DNA of 64,000 bases from CAVQCT01 sp964371785 (lineage in GTDB: Bacteria > Zixibacteria > MSB-5A5 > GN15 > FEB-12). Below, in pieces: positions 1-6,939 of this stretch (position 1 is the stretch's first letter; every line of letters starts with the position of its first letter). Where the stretch lies: contig CAYJOL010000006.1 in assembly GCA_964371785.1 (NCBI GenBank), positions 62,001 through 126,000 of the forward strand. Reading direction: 5' to 3'. The notes beneath the pieces are model-generated. The model was not told the DNA's origin and did not search any database. It saw only the letters and a program-made list of their open reading frames with translations. The position numbers were made by a program, and so were the translations under genes.

Positions 1-1
1 T

Positions 2-127
2 GTCGCCGCCACGACCCACTGGCAGGATGCCTCGATTATCGCCGAGCATTCACGCGGTCTGGGCAAAGCGATGACCGGCATTCAGGCCGCCTCGATCGCC
101 GAGGAGCATCTGCTTCAGACGCGGTAG
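2..127 (+). CDS. pdxS: PdxS, pyridoxal 5'-phosphate synthase lyase subunit (3' end only)
   Basis: Only the last 41 codons are inside the window, ending at TAG 125-127. The tail reads ATTHWQDASIIAEHSRGLGK followed by AMTGI, which matches the conserved PdxS C-terminus (ATTH..D...IAE.S.GLG.AM.GI). PdxS builds PLP from ribose 5-phosphate, glyceraldehyde 3-phosphate and ammonia; the ammonia comes from PdxT, which lies at 4398 in this window. Finding pdxT on the same strand 4.3 kb downstream strongly supports the call. The usual pdxS-pdxT adjacency is broken here by a two-gene insertion. Confidence 0.88.
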   Translation, partial: VAATTHWQDASIIAEHSRGLGKAMTGIQAASIAEEHLLQTR

Positions 128-146
128 ACGATCCGACATCACATTT

Positions 147-181
147 GAAGCCCGCCCTGTAAGAGGGTGGGCTTCTTTGTT
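147..181 (+). terminator. Rho-independent terminator after pdxS
   Basis: A 12-bp stem (arms 147-158 and 164-175, one G-T wobble) has a 5-nt loop and is followed by TTTGTT. It begins 19 bp after the pdxS stop, so pdxS transcription probably ends before the inserted genes. Confidence 0.8.
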
Positions 182-200
182 GGGGGAAGAAGATTAGTAG

Positions 201-230
201 TTGCACTCGACAGCTGATCTTCCATAAATT
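201..230 (+). promoter_or_regulatory. Candidate promoter for the KAP-DUF5131 pair
   Basis: TTGCAC (201-206), an 18-bp spacer and TAAATT (225-230) resemble a sigma-70 promoter. It sits between the pdxS terminator and the NTPase start, giving a leader of about 55 nt. The match is moderate and unsupported by other data. Confidence 0.35.
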
Positions 231-293
231 GTGGACAGTCCGAGCCATTAGCGGCTAGATAAACCTAAGAGGGCAGCTGGGAGAGCTTCGACA

Positions 294-3200
294 ATGGAAA
301 ATTCTGGGGACAATAGAGGCGGCAAGAAGTCCGAAAGCGAGTCTCGGGGAAATAGACAATCGCTTCGGCAGAGAATCTCACCTGCGACCCTGATAGTATT
401 CTTTAAGGCCTCAATTGTAGGACTGCTATTTGGGGAGGCATGCATCGTAGCCAGGGCGATATGGTTTAGCTTTGTTGTTTGCGTGTGGCACGGGCCGTAT
501 CAGATTTGGGGCAATGTTTTGGGCGTGATAGGGTTAATCTCAGCAGTATTTTATTTCTATGCGTTCGGGTTCCTGGCCCATGTACTACTGATTGTCAAGA
601 GCAGGCGAGTCGATGTCGTTCTGATATTCATGGCGGGGGCCACTGCCGCAGTAACTTTGGGAGGCATCGGATATAACTTTCTGTTGTCCGCATTGACTTC
701 GATCTCTACACTGCAATACTTGGTTCTACTTGGAATTCCACCTTCAATCGGTTTTGCGTTGTTATGTCAGAGGGTGATGTCAACGAAGAGGAAGCTGCAT
801 GAGTACGAGGATCAGTTCTTTCTGGACGACCTAGAGCTTAGGTCGAGAGAGAGCGACCTGCTAGGTTTTTCTGAAAAAGCCAACCGATTTGCGGCCAGAG
901 TATTAAATCTCGGTTCGTCAAAGAGTATGGTGTTCGGGATTGATGCACCATGGGGTACGGGGAAGTCTACGTTCGTCAACTTCTGTGTCGAGAGCTGGTC
1001 AGATGGATTCGATGTGAAGACAATCGTATATACCTTTAGTCCTCTTCAGATCCAGAATGAGTCTGAGATTATGGTGCGCTTTATCGATGGGCTGATTAAA
1101 CGGATTCAGAAGGACTGTTTTATTCCTGAACTGCAACCTCTATTTCGCAAGTATACTAGGTTCCTAAAGGCAAAAACAGGATTTTCGATATTTGGTATCG
1201 AAATAATTCCGCTCGAAAGGTCTGTAGATGATGTTATGCAGGAACTAGAGCACGTCCTTCTCGATCTAGATCGTAAGATAATCGTTGTGATCGACGATCT
1301 CGACAGGCTCCACATAGATTCCGTTACCGATGTGCTTTTTGCCATCAAAAAGGCGTTTTCCTTGCCAAACATCTCATACGTCCTCTGTTATGATACTCAG
1401 AATATTTGTGAATCGCCGACTAACACCGCAACCTACGAAAAGCTGAATGAATTTCTCGAGAAATTCGTAAATGTAAAAGTTGGTCTTTTCACCGACGCCA
1501 GCCAGTTGCGTCAATTCGTCTCAGCACACATGGACAAGGCGCTGTCTAATAATTCCCAGGCCGATCCTATTTTGGTCAAACATACTATGAGTCCTCTCAT
1601 AGGCATTCTCAAGTCTCCGGAATCCTACAGATATATGCCTTTTGTCGGCGACGTAAGAAAGCTAAAGAGAGTCATTAACACGGTCTTGCTTCTGGACATT
1701 GAAAAAACCGATTTTATGAATGCCGATTTTGACGGCAGTGACCTGATCCATTTGCTTTTGATCTACATCAATTACCCGAATATCTTCCGCTTAATCTTTG
1801 ATACTGAGACTGATGACAAACGTGGATTCTTTTCGACAGTTGTCCCTGGCGACGACTGGTATCCGAGAGCCCAAGAGAATGTGAACCAGCTGTCACAGGA
1901 GCGGAGCGAATTTAAGAATTCCACGAGATATAACGAATTGATCAAAGAACTGGACAGCAAACAACCGCCTGCTGCGTTTCTACTGCGCAAGGTTTTCGAC
2001 CTGAAATCGAGACTTGGAGGCACATTCGTGGATGACGTATCCGACGAGAAGAAGCATACGTATGCCTGTTTCAATGGATGCTGGGATAAAAGAAGGAACT
2101 TGGAACAATACCTGAGACTTATTACAGAGTTCGCCGCACCACAGAAGCACACACAATATCGCTTCTACGCCAATTGTGTTGCACGGATTAGACAAGGACT
2201 TGCAATACCGGAAGTTCTGTCTGAGCCAGAGTTTGGTTACGATAGAACAGAAAGGAACCACGCGCAGTTCTGGCGTGTCATTGTAAACAACCCCCGCGTA
2301 TTCGACAGCCGGTCAAGCACTCAAATCATTCACTATCTGCTCGAGAGTTTCCCAAACTACTCTTACCTTAGTCATGCAGGAATCGGAATAGGGCTGAGGA
2401 ATGATCTAGCGTACTTCTTGGTATTCCTCCTAGATGCAATTGGTTGGTCGGACGATGCAGGACAACACGTTGAGAATACGCCCGACAACATCGCAGAGAT
2501 TGCTCACTGGGTATTTGGCAAAGGGAGCCATGCTGAAAAAGGCGTTATTAAGGTTCTGGGGGATCAGAGGCGTGGTATATTGGGCCTCTATGACTTGCTT
2601 AAGTTCAGGCTATATTGCTGCGCCGATCGCGGCGGTAGTACATTCAATCTACAGCGAGCGCTTGTATTGAATTCCAGCTCACACGGTCCCACGGAAGGTG
2701 ACGTATCTGAAATCACGAAGGAGGAGATGCGTCAAATATCACAAACCGTGTTTGGGGTGTTCCAATCATCATACATTGACGCGCACAGAAATGTGTTTGA
2801 GCTGATAGACGACCTTAGTGTGAGTGATGTAGTAGGCAAGTACGTTGAATTTGCGAACCAGAGGGTAGAATCAGGCGAAATTGAGAGAATCGACGTTCTG
2901 CTTGGTGCATTGAAATCTCAGATCAAACTCTTTACCTTGTTTCAATTGGGTAGCGACTTCAGGAACATGGGTATAGGTTGCGGCCATTATGATCCAGAGG
3001 GCACAGAAGATCATCACGCCATAAGAGATCTGATAAATGACTACCTGTTTGACTTCTGTTTCAATCCTGAGCACGGGGAGCAGAACTACCAACATTTTTT
3101 GGACTATTTGCTCATAAACCTGAGCAGCAATGACTATACGCGGTCTCGAGGACTCGGTTACTTTCCATCGCTCAGCGGTTTTACTAAGGTTATGTACGAA

Positions 3201-3380
3201 GGAAGATTAAGGGAATACTGGCGACGGTATGGTCGCGACATCAAAAGCAGGGATTTTGACACGATGGACAAGATCGTCTATGCTGGGAATTATGCCGCAT
3301 CATACCAAAGCGTACTTGAACACGTGTTTGGGGAACTCGATACTTTGCTCACTAAACATCCGGATTCGGGAAGTGTTTGA
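294..3380 (+). CDS. KAP-family P-loop NTPase, membrane-anchored
   Basis: A 1028-residue protein. After a short charged N-terminus come four hydrophobic segments at about residues 32-64, 72-102, 107-132 and 139-158. A P-loop follows (WGTGKST, residues 220-226, Lys224), then a Walker B strand (IVVIDDLDR, 330-338, Asp334/Asp335). The placement of membrane helices near the NTPase core and the GDVRKLKR stretch are typical of KAP NTPases, the family named for Kidins220/ARMS and PifA; PifA of plasmid F excludes phage T7. The C-terminal half matches nothing I recognise. An SD-like GGGAGA precedes the ATG. The gene is visibly more A+T-rich than its neighbours, with many AGA, AGG and ATA codons, which suggests transfer. 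Its stop overlaps the next gene, so the two are probably co-translated. An anti-phage or plasmid-conflict role is inference. Confidence 0.8.
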   Translation: MENSGDNRGGKKSESESRGNRQSLRQRISPATLIVFFKASIVGLLFGEACIVARAIWFSFVVCVWHGPYQIWGNVLGVIGLISAVFYFYAFGFLAHVLLIVKSRRVDVVLIFMAGATAAVTLGGIGYNFLLSALTSISTLQYLVLLGIPPSIGFALLCQRVMSTKRKLHEYEDQFFLDDLELRSRESDLLGFSEKANRFAARVLNLGSSKSMVFGIDAPWGTGKSTFVNFCVESWSDGFDVKTIVYTFSPLQIQNESEIMVRFIDGLIKRIQKDCFIPELQPLFRKYTRFLKAKTGFSIFGIEIIPLERSVDDVMQELEHVLLDLDRKIIVVIDDLDRLHIDSVTDVLFAIKKAFSLPNISYVLCYDTQNICESPTNTATYEKLNEFLEKFVNVKVGLFTDASQLRQFVSAHMDKALSNNSQADPILVKHTMSPLIGILKSPESYRYMPFVGDVRKLKRVINTVLLLDIEKTDFMNADFDGSDLIHLLLIYINYPNIFRLIFDTETDDKRGFFSTVVPGDDWYPRAQENVNQLSQERSEFKNSTRYNELIKELDSKQPPAAFLLRKVFDLKSRLGGTFVDDVSDEKKHTYACFNGCWDKRRNLEQYLRLITEFAAPQKHTQYRFYANCVARIRQGLAIPEVLSEPEFGYDRTERNHAQFWRVIVNNPRVFDSRSSTQIIHYLLESFPNYSYLSHAGIGIGLRNDLAYFLVFLLDAIGWSDDAGQHVENTPDNIAEIAHWVFGKGSHAEKGVIKVLGDQRRGILGLYDLLKFRLYCCADRGGSTFNLQRALVLNSSSHGPTEGDVSEITKEEMRQISQTVFGVFQSSYIDAHRNVFELIDDLSVSDVVGKYVEFANQRVESGEIERIDVLLGALKSQIKLFTLFQLGSDFRNMGIGCGHYDPEGTEDHHAIRDLINDYLFDFCFNPEHGEQNYQHFLDYLLINLSSNDYTRSRGLGYFPSLSGFTKVMYEGRLREYWRRYGRDIKSRDFDTMDKIVYAGNYAASYQSVLEHVFGELDTLLTKHPDSGSV

Positions 3381-4102
3381 CTCAACGCTCCCAAATCGAA
3401 TGGACCGAGTCGACCTGGAACCCGGTGACAGGTTGCGACAAAGTCAGCCCCGGCTGTGAGCATTGCTATGCGGATCGTATGGCGAAGCGATTACTGGCAA
3501 TGGGGCTTGACAAATATCGCAACGGTTTCCGCCCGACGATGCACGAAGATGTCCTCGAAGAGCCGCTGAAATGGAAGAAGCCGCAGGTAATCTTTGTCAA
3601 TTCCATGAGCGATCTGTTTCACGAGGAAATCGACTTCTCGTTTGTGGAACGAATATTCGATGTCATGGCTCGCTGTCCTCAACACATTTTCCAGATATTG
3701 ACTAAGCGTTCGAAGCGTCTCAAGCGCCTCCACGCCAAACTGCATTGGCCGCCGAACGTCTGGATGGGAGTAACGGTCGAGAGTGAGACCTACCAGTTTC
3801 GGATCAATGACCTTCGCAATTCGAACGCGGCGGTTAAATTCCTCTCTCTTGAGCCGCTCCTGGGGCCGCTTGGGTCACTCGACTTGAATGGCATTGACTG
3901 GGTTATTGTGGGTGGAGAATCAGGTCCCGGAGCAAGGCCCATGGACGAAGAATGGGTGTTGGACATCAAACGCCAGTGCGACCGTCAAAAAACTGCCTTC
4001 TTCTTCAAGCAGTGGGGTGGAGTCAATAAGAAGAAATCGGGGCGTCTTCTGTTGGGCAAGACCTGGGACGCCATGCCGGATCTCGAACCGGCCGGGTATT
4101 AG
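3377..4102 (+). CDS. DUF5131 (phage Gp37/Gp68-type) three-cysteine-motif protein
   Basis: A 241-residue protein starting at TTG within the stop of the NTPase gene (4-bp TTGA overlap). The N-terminus has the family signature WNPVTGC..VSPGC.HCYA with Cys20, Cys27 and Cys30 (C-x6-C-x2-C). Further family blocks are IFVNSMSDLFHEE, ILTKRSKR, WMGVTVES, FLSLEPLLGP and WVIVGGESGPGARP. The cysteine spacing suggests an Fe-S cluster and a radical-SAM-like enzyme, but chemistry and substrate are unknown. Family members occur in phages and in bacterial cassettes, often beside the TcmP (three-Cys-motif partner) protein. Here the partner is a KAP NTPase. Composition is closer to the host than that of the NTPase gene. 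The family assignment is firm; the function is not. Confidence 0.85.
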   Translation: MTQRSQIEWTESTWNPVTGCDKVSPGCEHCYADRMAKRLLAMGLDKYRNGFRPTMHEDVLEEPLKWKKPQVIFVNSMSDLFHEEIDFSFVERIFDVMARCPQHIFQILTKRSKRLKRLHAKLHWPPNVWMGVTVESETYQFRINDLRNSNAAVKFLSLEPLLGPLGSLDLNGIDWVIVGGESGPGARPMDEEWVLDIKRQCDRQKTAFFFKQWGGVNKKKSGRLLLGKTWDAMPDLEPAGY

Positions 4103-4127
4103 CTCCGCTTTTTCTCCATGGCCTCCG

Positions 4128-4178
4128 CCCACGTGGCAATCGGCGTGGCTGTCACCACACCTCACTGACGTGGGCTAC
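4128..4178 (+). repeat. 51-bp hairpin repeat, copy 1
   Basis: This 51-bp unit matches 27406-27456 at 44 of 51 positions. The ends CCCACGT and ACGTGGG form a perfect 7-bp outer stem. An inner stem GTGG/CCAC (unit positions 18-21 and 28-31) has become CTGG/CCAG in the other copy, a compensatory change that preserves pairing. It begins 25 bp after the DUF5131 stop. Confidence 0.8.
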
Positions 4179-4193
4179 AATCGGATATGAGTT

Positions 4194-4269
4194 GTAGGTT
4201 GACACCGTCTTGGGTGTCAACATCTGATGACGTGGTATATTGTCAACACCCAAGAGGGTATTGACCTAC
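4194..4269 (+). repeat. Imperfect long inverted repeat
   Basis: Two 29-bp arms (4194-4222 and 4241-4269) are inverted copies matching at 23 of 29 positions, with GTAGGT and ACCTAC at the outer ends. The left arm contains its own smaller palindrome, TTGACAC/GTGTCAA. TGACGTG recurs at 4166, 4228 and 4270, linking this element to the 51-bp repeat next to it. With that repeat it fills most of the gap before pdxT. It could be an insertion scar, a MITE-like remnant or a structured RNA. Confidence 0.65.
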
Positions 4270-4331
4270 TGACGTGAGCTTCTGTCGGGTATCAGCCGAG
4301 CCTGCGTGAGGTCAAAGCCCCCCGTTTCCCC

Positions 4332-4359
4332 TTGACCCCCATAGAAATTCGCCTATACT
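4332..4359 (+). promoter_or_regulatory. Sigma-70-type promoter of pdxT
   Basis: TTGACC (4332-4337), a 16-bp spacer and TATACT (4354-4359) lie 38 bp before the pdxT ATG. This would let pdxT be expressed independently of pdxS despite the insertion between them. Confidence 0.6.
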
Positions 4360-4397
4360 TGGACACAAATTGACCATTTATCGGTTTAAGTAAAACG

Positions 4398-4994
4398 ATG
4401 GACAAATACACGCATTTGAATATTGGTGTACTGGCGCTCCAGGGCGATTTCGAGCGCCATCAGCACAGTCTTTTCAATCTTGGTGCCGATGTCACGCTGG
4501 TCAGACTTCCGGTTGATCTGGAAAGAATCGATGCCCTGATTATGCCGGGCGGCGAGTCGACCACAATGGATAAGCTGATTGACACCTTCAACCTTCGCGA
4601 GCCGTTGCTTGAATTCGGACGGTCCAAGCCGGTCTGGGGAACGTGCGCCGGCATGATTATGCTTTCCGGTAAGATCAATGATAACCTGGCCGGAGTGAAA
4701 CCCCTCGGGCTGATCGATATCGATGTTATCCGGAACGGCTACGGCCGGCAGGTGTTTTCATTTGAAGAAACTATCGAGGCCCGGCTTCAGGGAATCCCGA
4801 CGTTGCTGAAAGTTTCCTTTATCCGGGCGCCAATAATCAAGCGAATCGGGGAACAGGTCAAAACCCTTGCTGTTTTCGATAATGTGCCCGTATTAGTGGA
4901 AGAAAATCGAATCATGGCAAGCTCGTTCCATACCGAACTCCACGAGGATACCCGATTGCTGGAGTATTTTTTGCGAAAGTTTTGTTTGGATTGA
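4398..4994 (+). CDS. pdxT: PdxT, glutaminase subunit of PLP synthase
   Basis: A 198-residue class-I glutamine amidotransferase that hydrolyses glutamine and channels ammonia to PdxS. Family motifs are GVLALQGDFERH near the start, PGGEST (residues 50-55), the nucleophile elbow WGTCAG with Cys83, and the His178-x-Glu180 dyad in SSFHTELHED. All three catalytic residues are present and the length is normal. No strong Shine-Dalgarno precedes ATG 4398, but this start gives the expected N-terminus. Its partner gene pdxS ends at position 127, across the KAP-DUF5131 cassette. Confidence 0.95.
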   Translation: MDKYTHLNIGVLALQGDFERHQHSLFNLGADVTLVRLPVDLERIDALIMPGGESTTMDKLIDTFNLREPLLEFGRSKPVWGTCAGMIMLSGKINDNLAGVKPLGLIDIDVIRNGYGRQVFSFEETIEARLQGIPTLLKVSFIRAPIIKRIGEQVKTLAVFDNVPVLVEENRIMASSFHTELHEDTRLLEYFLRKFCLD

Positions 4995-5020
4995 GCCGAC
5001 TATAATAATATATTACATGG

Positions 5021-5983
5021 ATGCTTAAAGTCCTTTATACGCAATCAGTGGGCGAACACTCGGCGCACGCGGTCGAGCCCAAAGCGCCGAAAAAGAGCGA
5101 ACGGGCCCAGGTGCCGTACACGCGGCTCCCGCGCTGGATGAAGACGACCGTCAGTCACGGTCCCAATTACAGCCGGGTCAAATCAATCCTGCGGGAACAC
5201 ATGCTTCACTCCGTATGTGAGGAAGCGGCCTGTCCCAATATCAGGGAATGCTGGGACGCCGGCACGGCGACCTTCATGATTCTGGGCAAGTACTGCACCC
5301 GCGACTGCAATTTCTGTGACGTCCTGCACGGACAGCCGCTGGGGCTCGACGAAGACGAGCCCCGCCGATTGGCCGAGGTAGTGGCGCAGTTGAAATTGAA
5401 ACAAGTCGTCATTACATCGGTGACACGAGATGACCTGCCCGATGGGGGAGCTTCTATTTTTGCCCGGACTATAGAGCTCCTCCGACGGCAGGATAAAGAT
5501 GTCAAAGTAGAATTCCTGATTCCGGATCTGGCCGGAAAGTACGATTCATTGAAGATCGTGCTGGATTCGGGCGTCGATGTTCTTGCGCATAATGTCGAAA
5601 CCGTGTCCCGCCTGCACAAGCGTGTCCGGGGCGCGGCCAAGCTCGACCGGTCATTGAACGTCTTGCGTCGGGCATCAGACTATTCGAACCGCCCGGTGGT
5701 AAAGACCGGATTCATGGTCGGGTTGGGCGAGACGACCGATGAACTTATCGAACTTATGCACCAGGTGTATGCGACCGGATGTGATGTGGTCACGATCGGT
5801 CAGTATCTGCGACCATCGCCTAAACACCTGCCGGTCGAACGGTACTATCATCCTGATGAGTTCAAGGAACTGGCTCGAATCGGTATGGAGATCGGATTCG
5901 GCCACGTCGAGGCGGGACCACTGGTACGAAGCTCGTACAAGGCGTTTGACCAGTCTCGAAAGCTGTTGGAGAGAGCATGCTGA
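5021..5983 (+). CDS. lipA: Lipoyl synthase
   Basis: A 320-residue radical-SAM enzyme that inserts two sulfurs into protein-bound octanoyl groups. The auxiliary cluster motif C-x4-C-x5-C is at Cys66, Cys71 and Cys77, and the radical-SAM motif C-x3-C-x2-C at Cys92, Cys96 and Cys99. The block VITSVTRDDLPDGG and the C-terminal RSSY, whose serine ligates the auxiliary cluster in known LipA, are both present. It begins 26 bp after pdxT and overlaps ispH by 7 bp, so the three genes probably share a transcript. The N-terminal 35 residues are weakly conserved, so a later start is possible. Confidence 0.96.
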   Translation: MLKVLYTQSVGEHSAHAVEPKAPKKSERAQVPYTRLPRWMKTTVSHGPNYSRVKSILREHMLHSVCEEAACPNIRECWDAGTATFMILGKYCTRDCNFCDVLHGQPLGLDEDEPRRLAEVVAQLKLKQVVITSVTRDDLPDGGASIFARTIELLRRQDKDVKVEFLIPDLAGKYDSLKIVLDSGVDVLAHNVETVSRLHKRVRGAAKLDRSLNVLRRASDYSNRPVVKTGFMVGLGETTDELIELMHQVYATGCDVVTIGQYLRPSPKHLPVERYYHPDEFKELARIGMEIGFGHVEAGPLVRSSYKAFDQSRKLLERAC

Positions 5984-6903
5984 AGAAAATAATCATAGCG
6001 AGTCATCACGGTTTCTGTATGGGCGTAAAGCGGGCGATCAATATCGCCGAAGAAACCGCCCAGCAGGAAAGCGGCAAAGTCACCATTCTCAACGAGATCG
6101 TGCATAACGAGGCAGTCGTAGAGAAATTCAACAAGGCCGGAGTCAGCCAGGCGTTTTCCATCGACGATGTGTCCGAAGGAACGCTGATAATCTCCGCTCA
6201 CGGCATTGCCCCGAAGGTCATTCGGGACGCGCAGGCCAAGGGGCTGAAGGTGGTGGACGCCACCTGCCCGCTGGTGACGCGCATTTACACCATTATAGAA
6301 AAAGTTGTCGCCAACGGTTTCTACCTTATTCATTATGGTGACCCGAGGCATGATGAAACGCATGGGGTGGTCGGTTATGCTCCCGACAATATAACGGTCG
6401 CCGGAAGCAAGGAAGAACTTCTGGCCCTCCCGGACTGGAAAGACCGCAAGCTGGGTCTGACAGTGCAGACCACGGCGCATATGGAAGAGTTTGCCGAAAT
6501 TGAGCGTTTGGCCAAGGAGAAATGGCCGCATATAGAAATATTCAATACCATCTGCAATGCCACCACGAAGCGGCAGACCGCCATCATGGATCTGGCGCCG
6601 CAGGTAGATATGGTGTTGGTTGTGGGCTCCCGTACATCTGCAAATTCTAATCGACTGGCGGGGATATCCGAGGCCATTTGCGGCCGTGGAATTCTCATCA
6701 GCTCCGCCGCTGACATCAAAGAAGAATGGTTTGCCGGTGACCAGAATATAGAGAAGATTGGTATTTCCGCCGGCGCTTCGACACCCGATTTCCTGGTCGA
6801 AGAGGTTATCGACCGTCTGCTTGACATCTCAGGCGGCACGGCCGAGGTCATCCTTCCGGAGAAAAAGAACCGCATCCGGAAGATTGAACGCCACGTTGGC
6901 TAA
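5977..6903 (+). CDS. ispH: 4-hydroxy-3-methylbut-2-enyl diphosphate reductase (IspH)
   Basis: A 308-residue Fe-S enzyme performing the last step of the MEP isoprenoid pathway, giving IPP and DMAPP. The three cluster cysteines are Cys14 (HGFCMGVKRA), Cys97 (ATCPLVT) and Cys193 (NTICNATTKRQ). Substrate-binding blocks HNEAVV and TSANSNRLAGI and the C-terminal SAGASTP are present. The start overlaps the end of lipA by 7 bp, indicating translational coupling. It also implies that this organism makes isoprenoids by the MEP route. Confidence 0.96.
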   Translation: MLKKIIIASHHGFCMGVKRAINIAEETAQQESGKVTILNEIVHNEAVVEKFNKAGVSQAFSIDDVSEGTLIISAHGIAPKVIRDAQAKGLKVVDATCPLVTRIYTIIEKVVANGFYLIHYGDPRHDETHGVVGYAPDNITVAGSKEELLALPDWKDRKLGLTVQTTAHMEEFAEIERLAKEKWPHIEIFNTICNATTKRQTAIMDLAPQVDMVLVVGSRTSANSNRLAGISEAICGRGILISSAADIKEEWFAGDQNIEKIGISAGASTPDFLVEEVIDRLLDISGGTAEVILPEKKNRIRKIERHVG

Positions 6904-6939
6904 GTCTACATCGATAAGGACACTCACAAGGGGATTATT

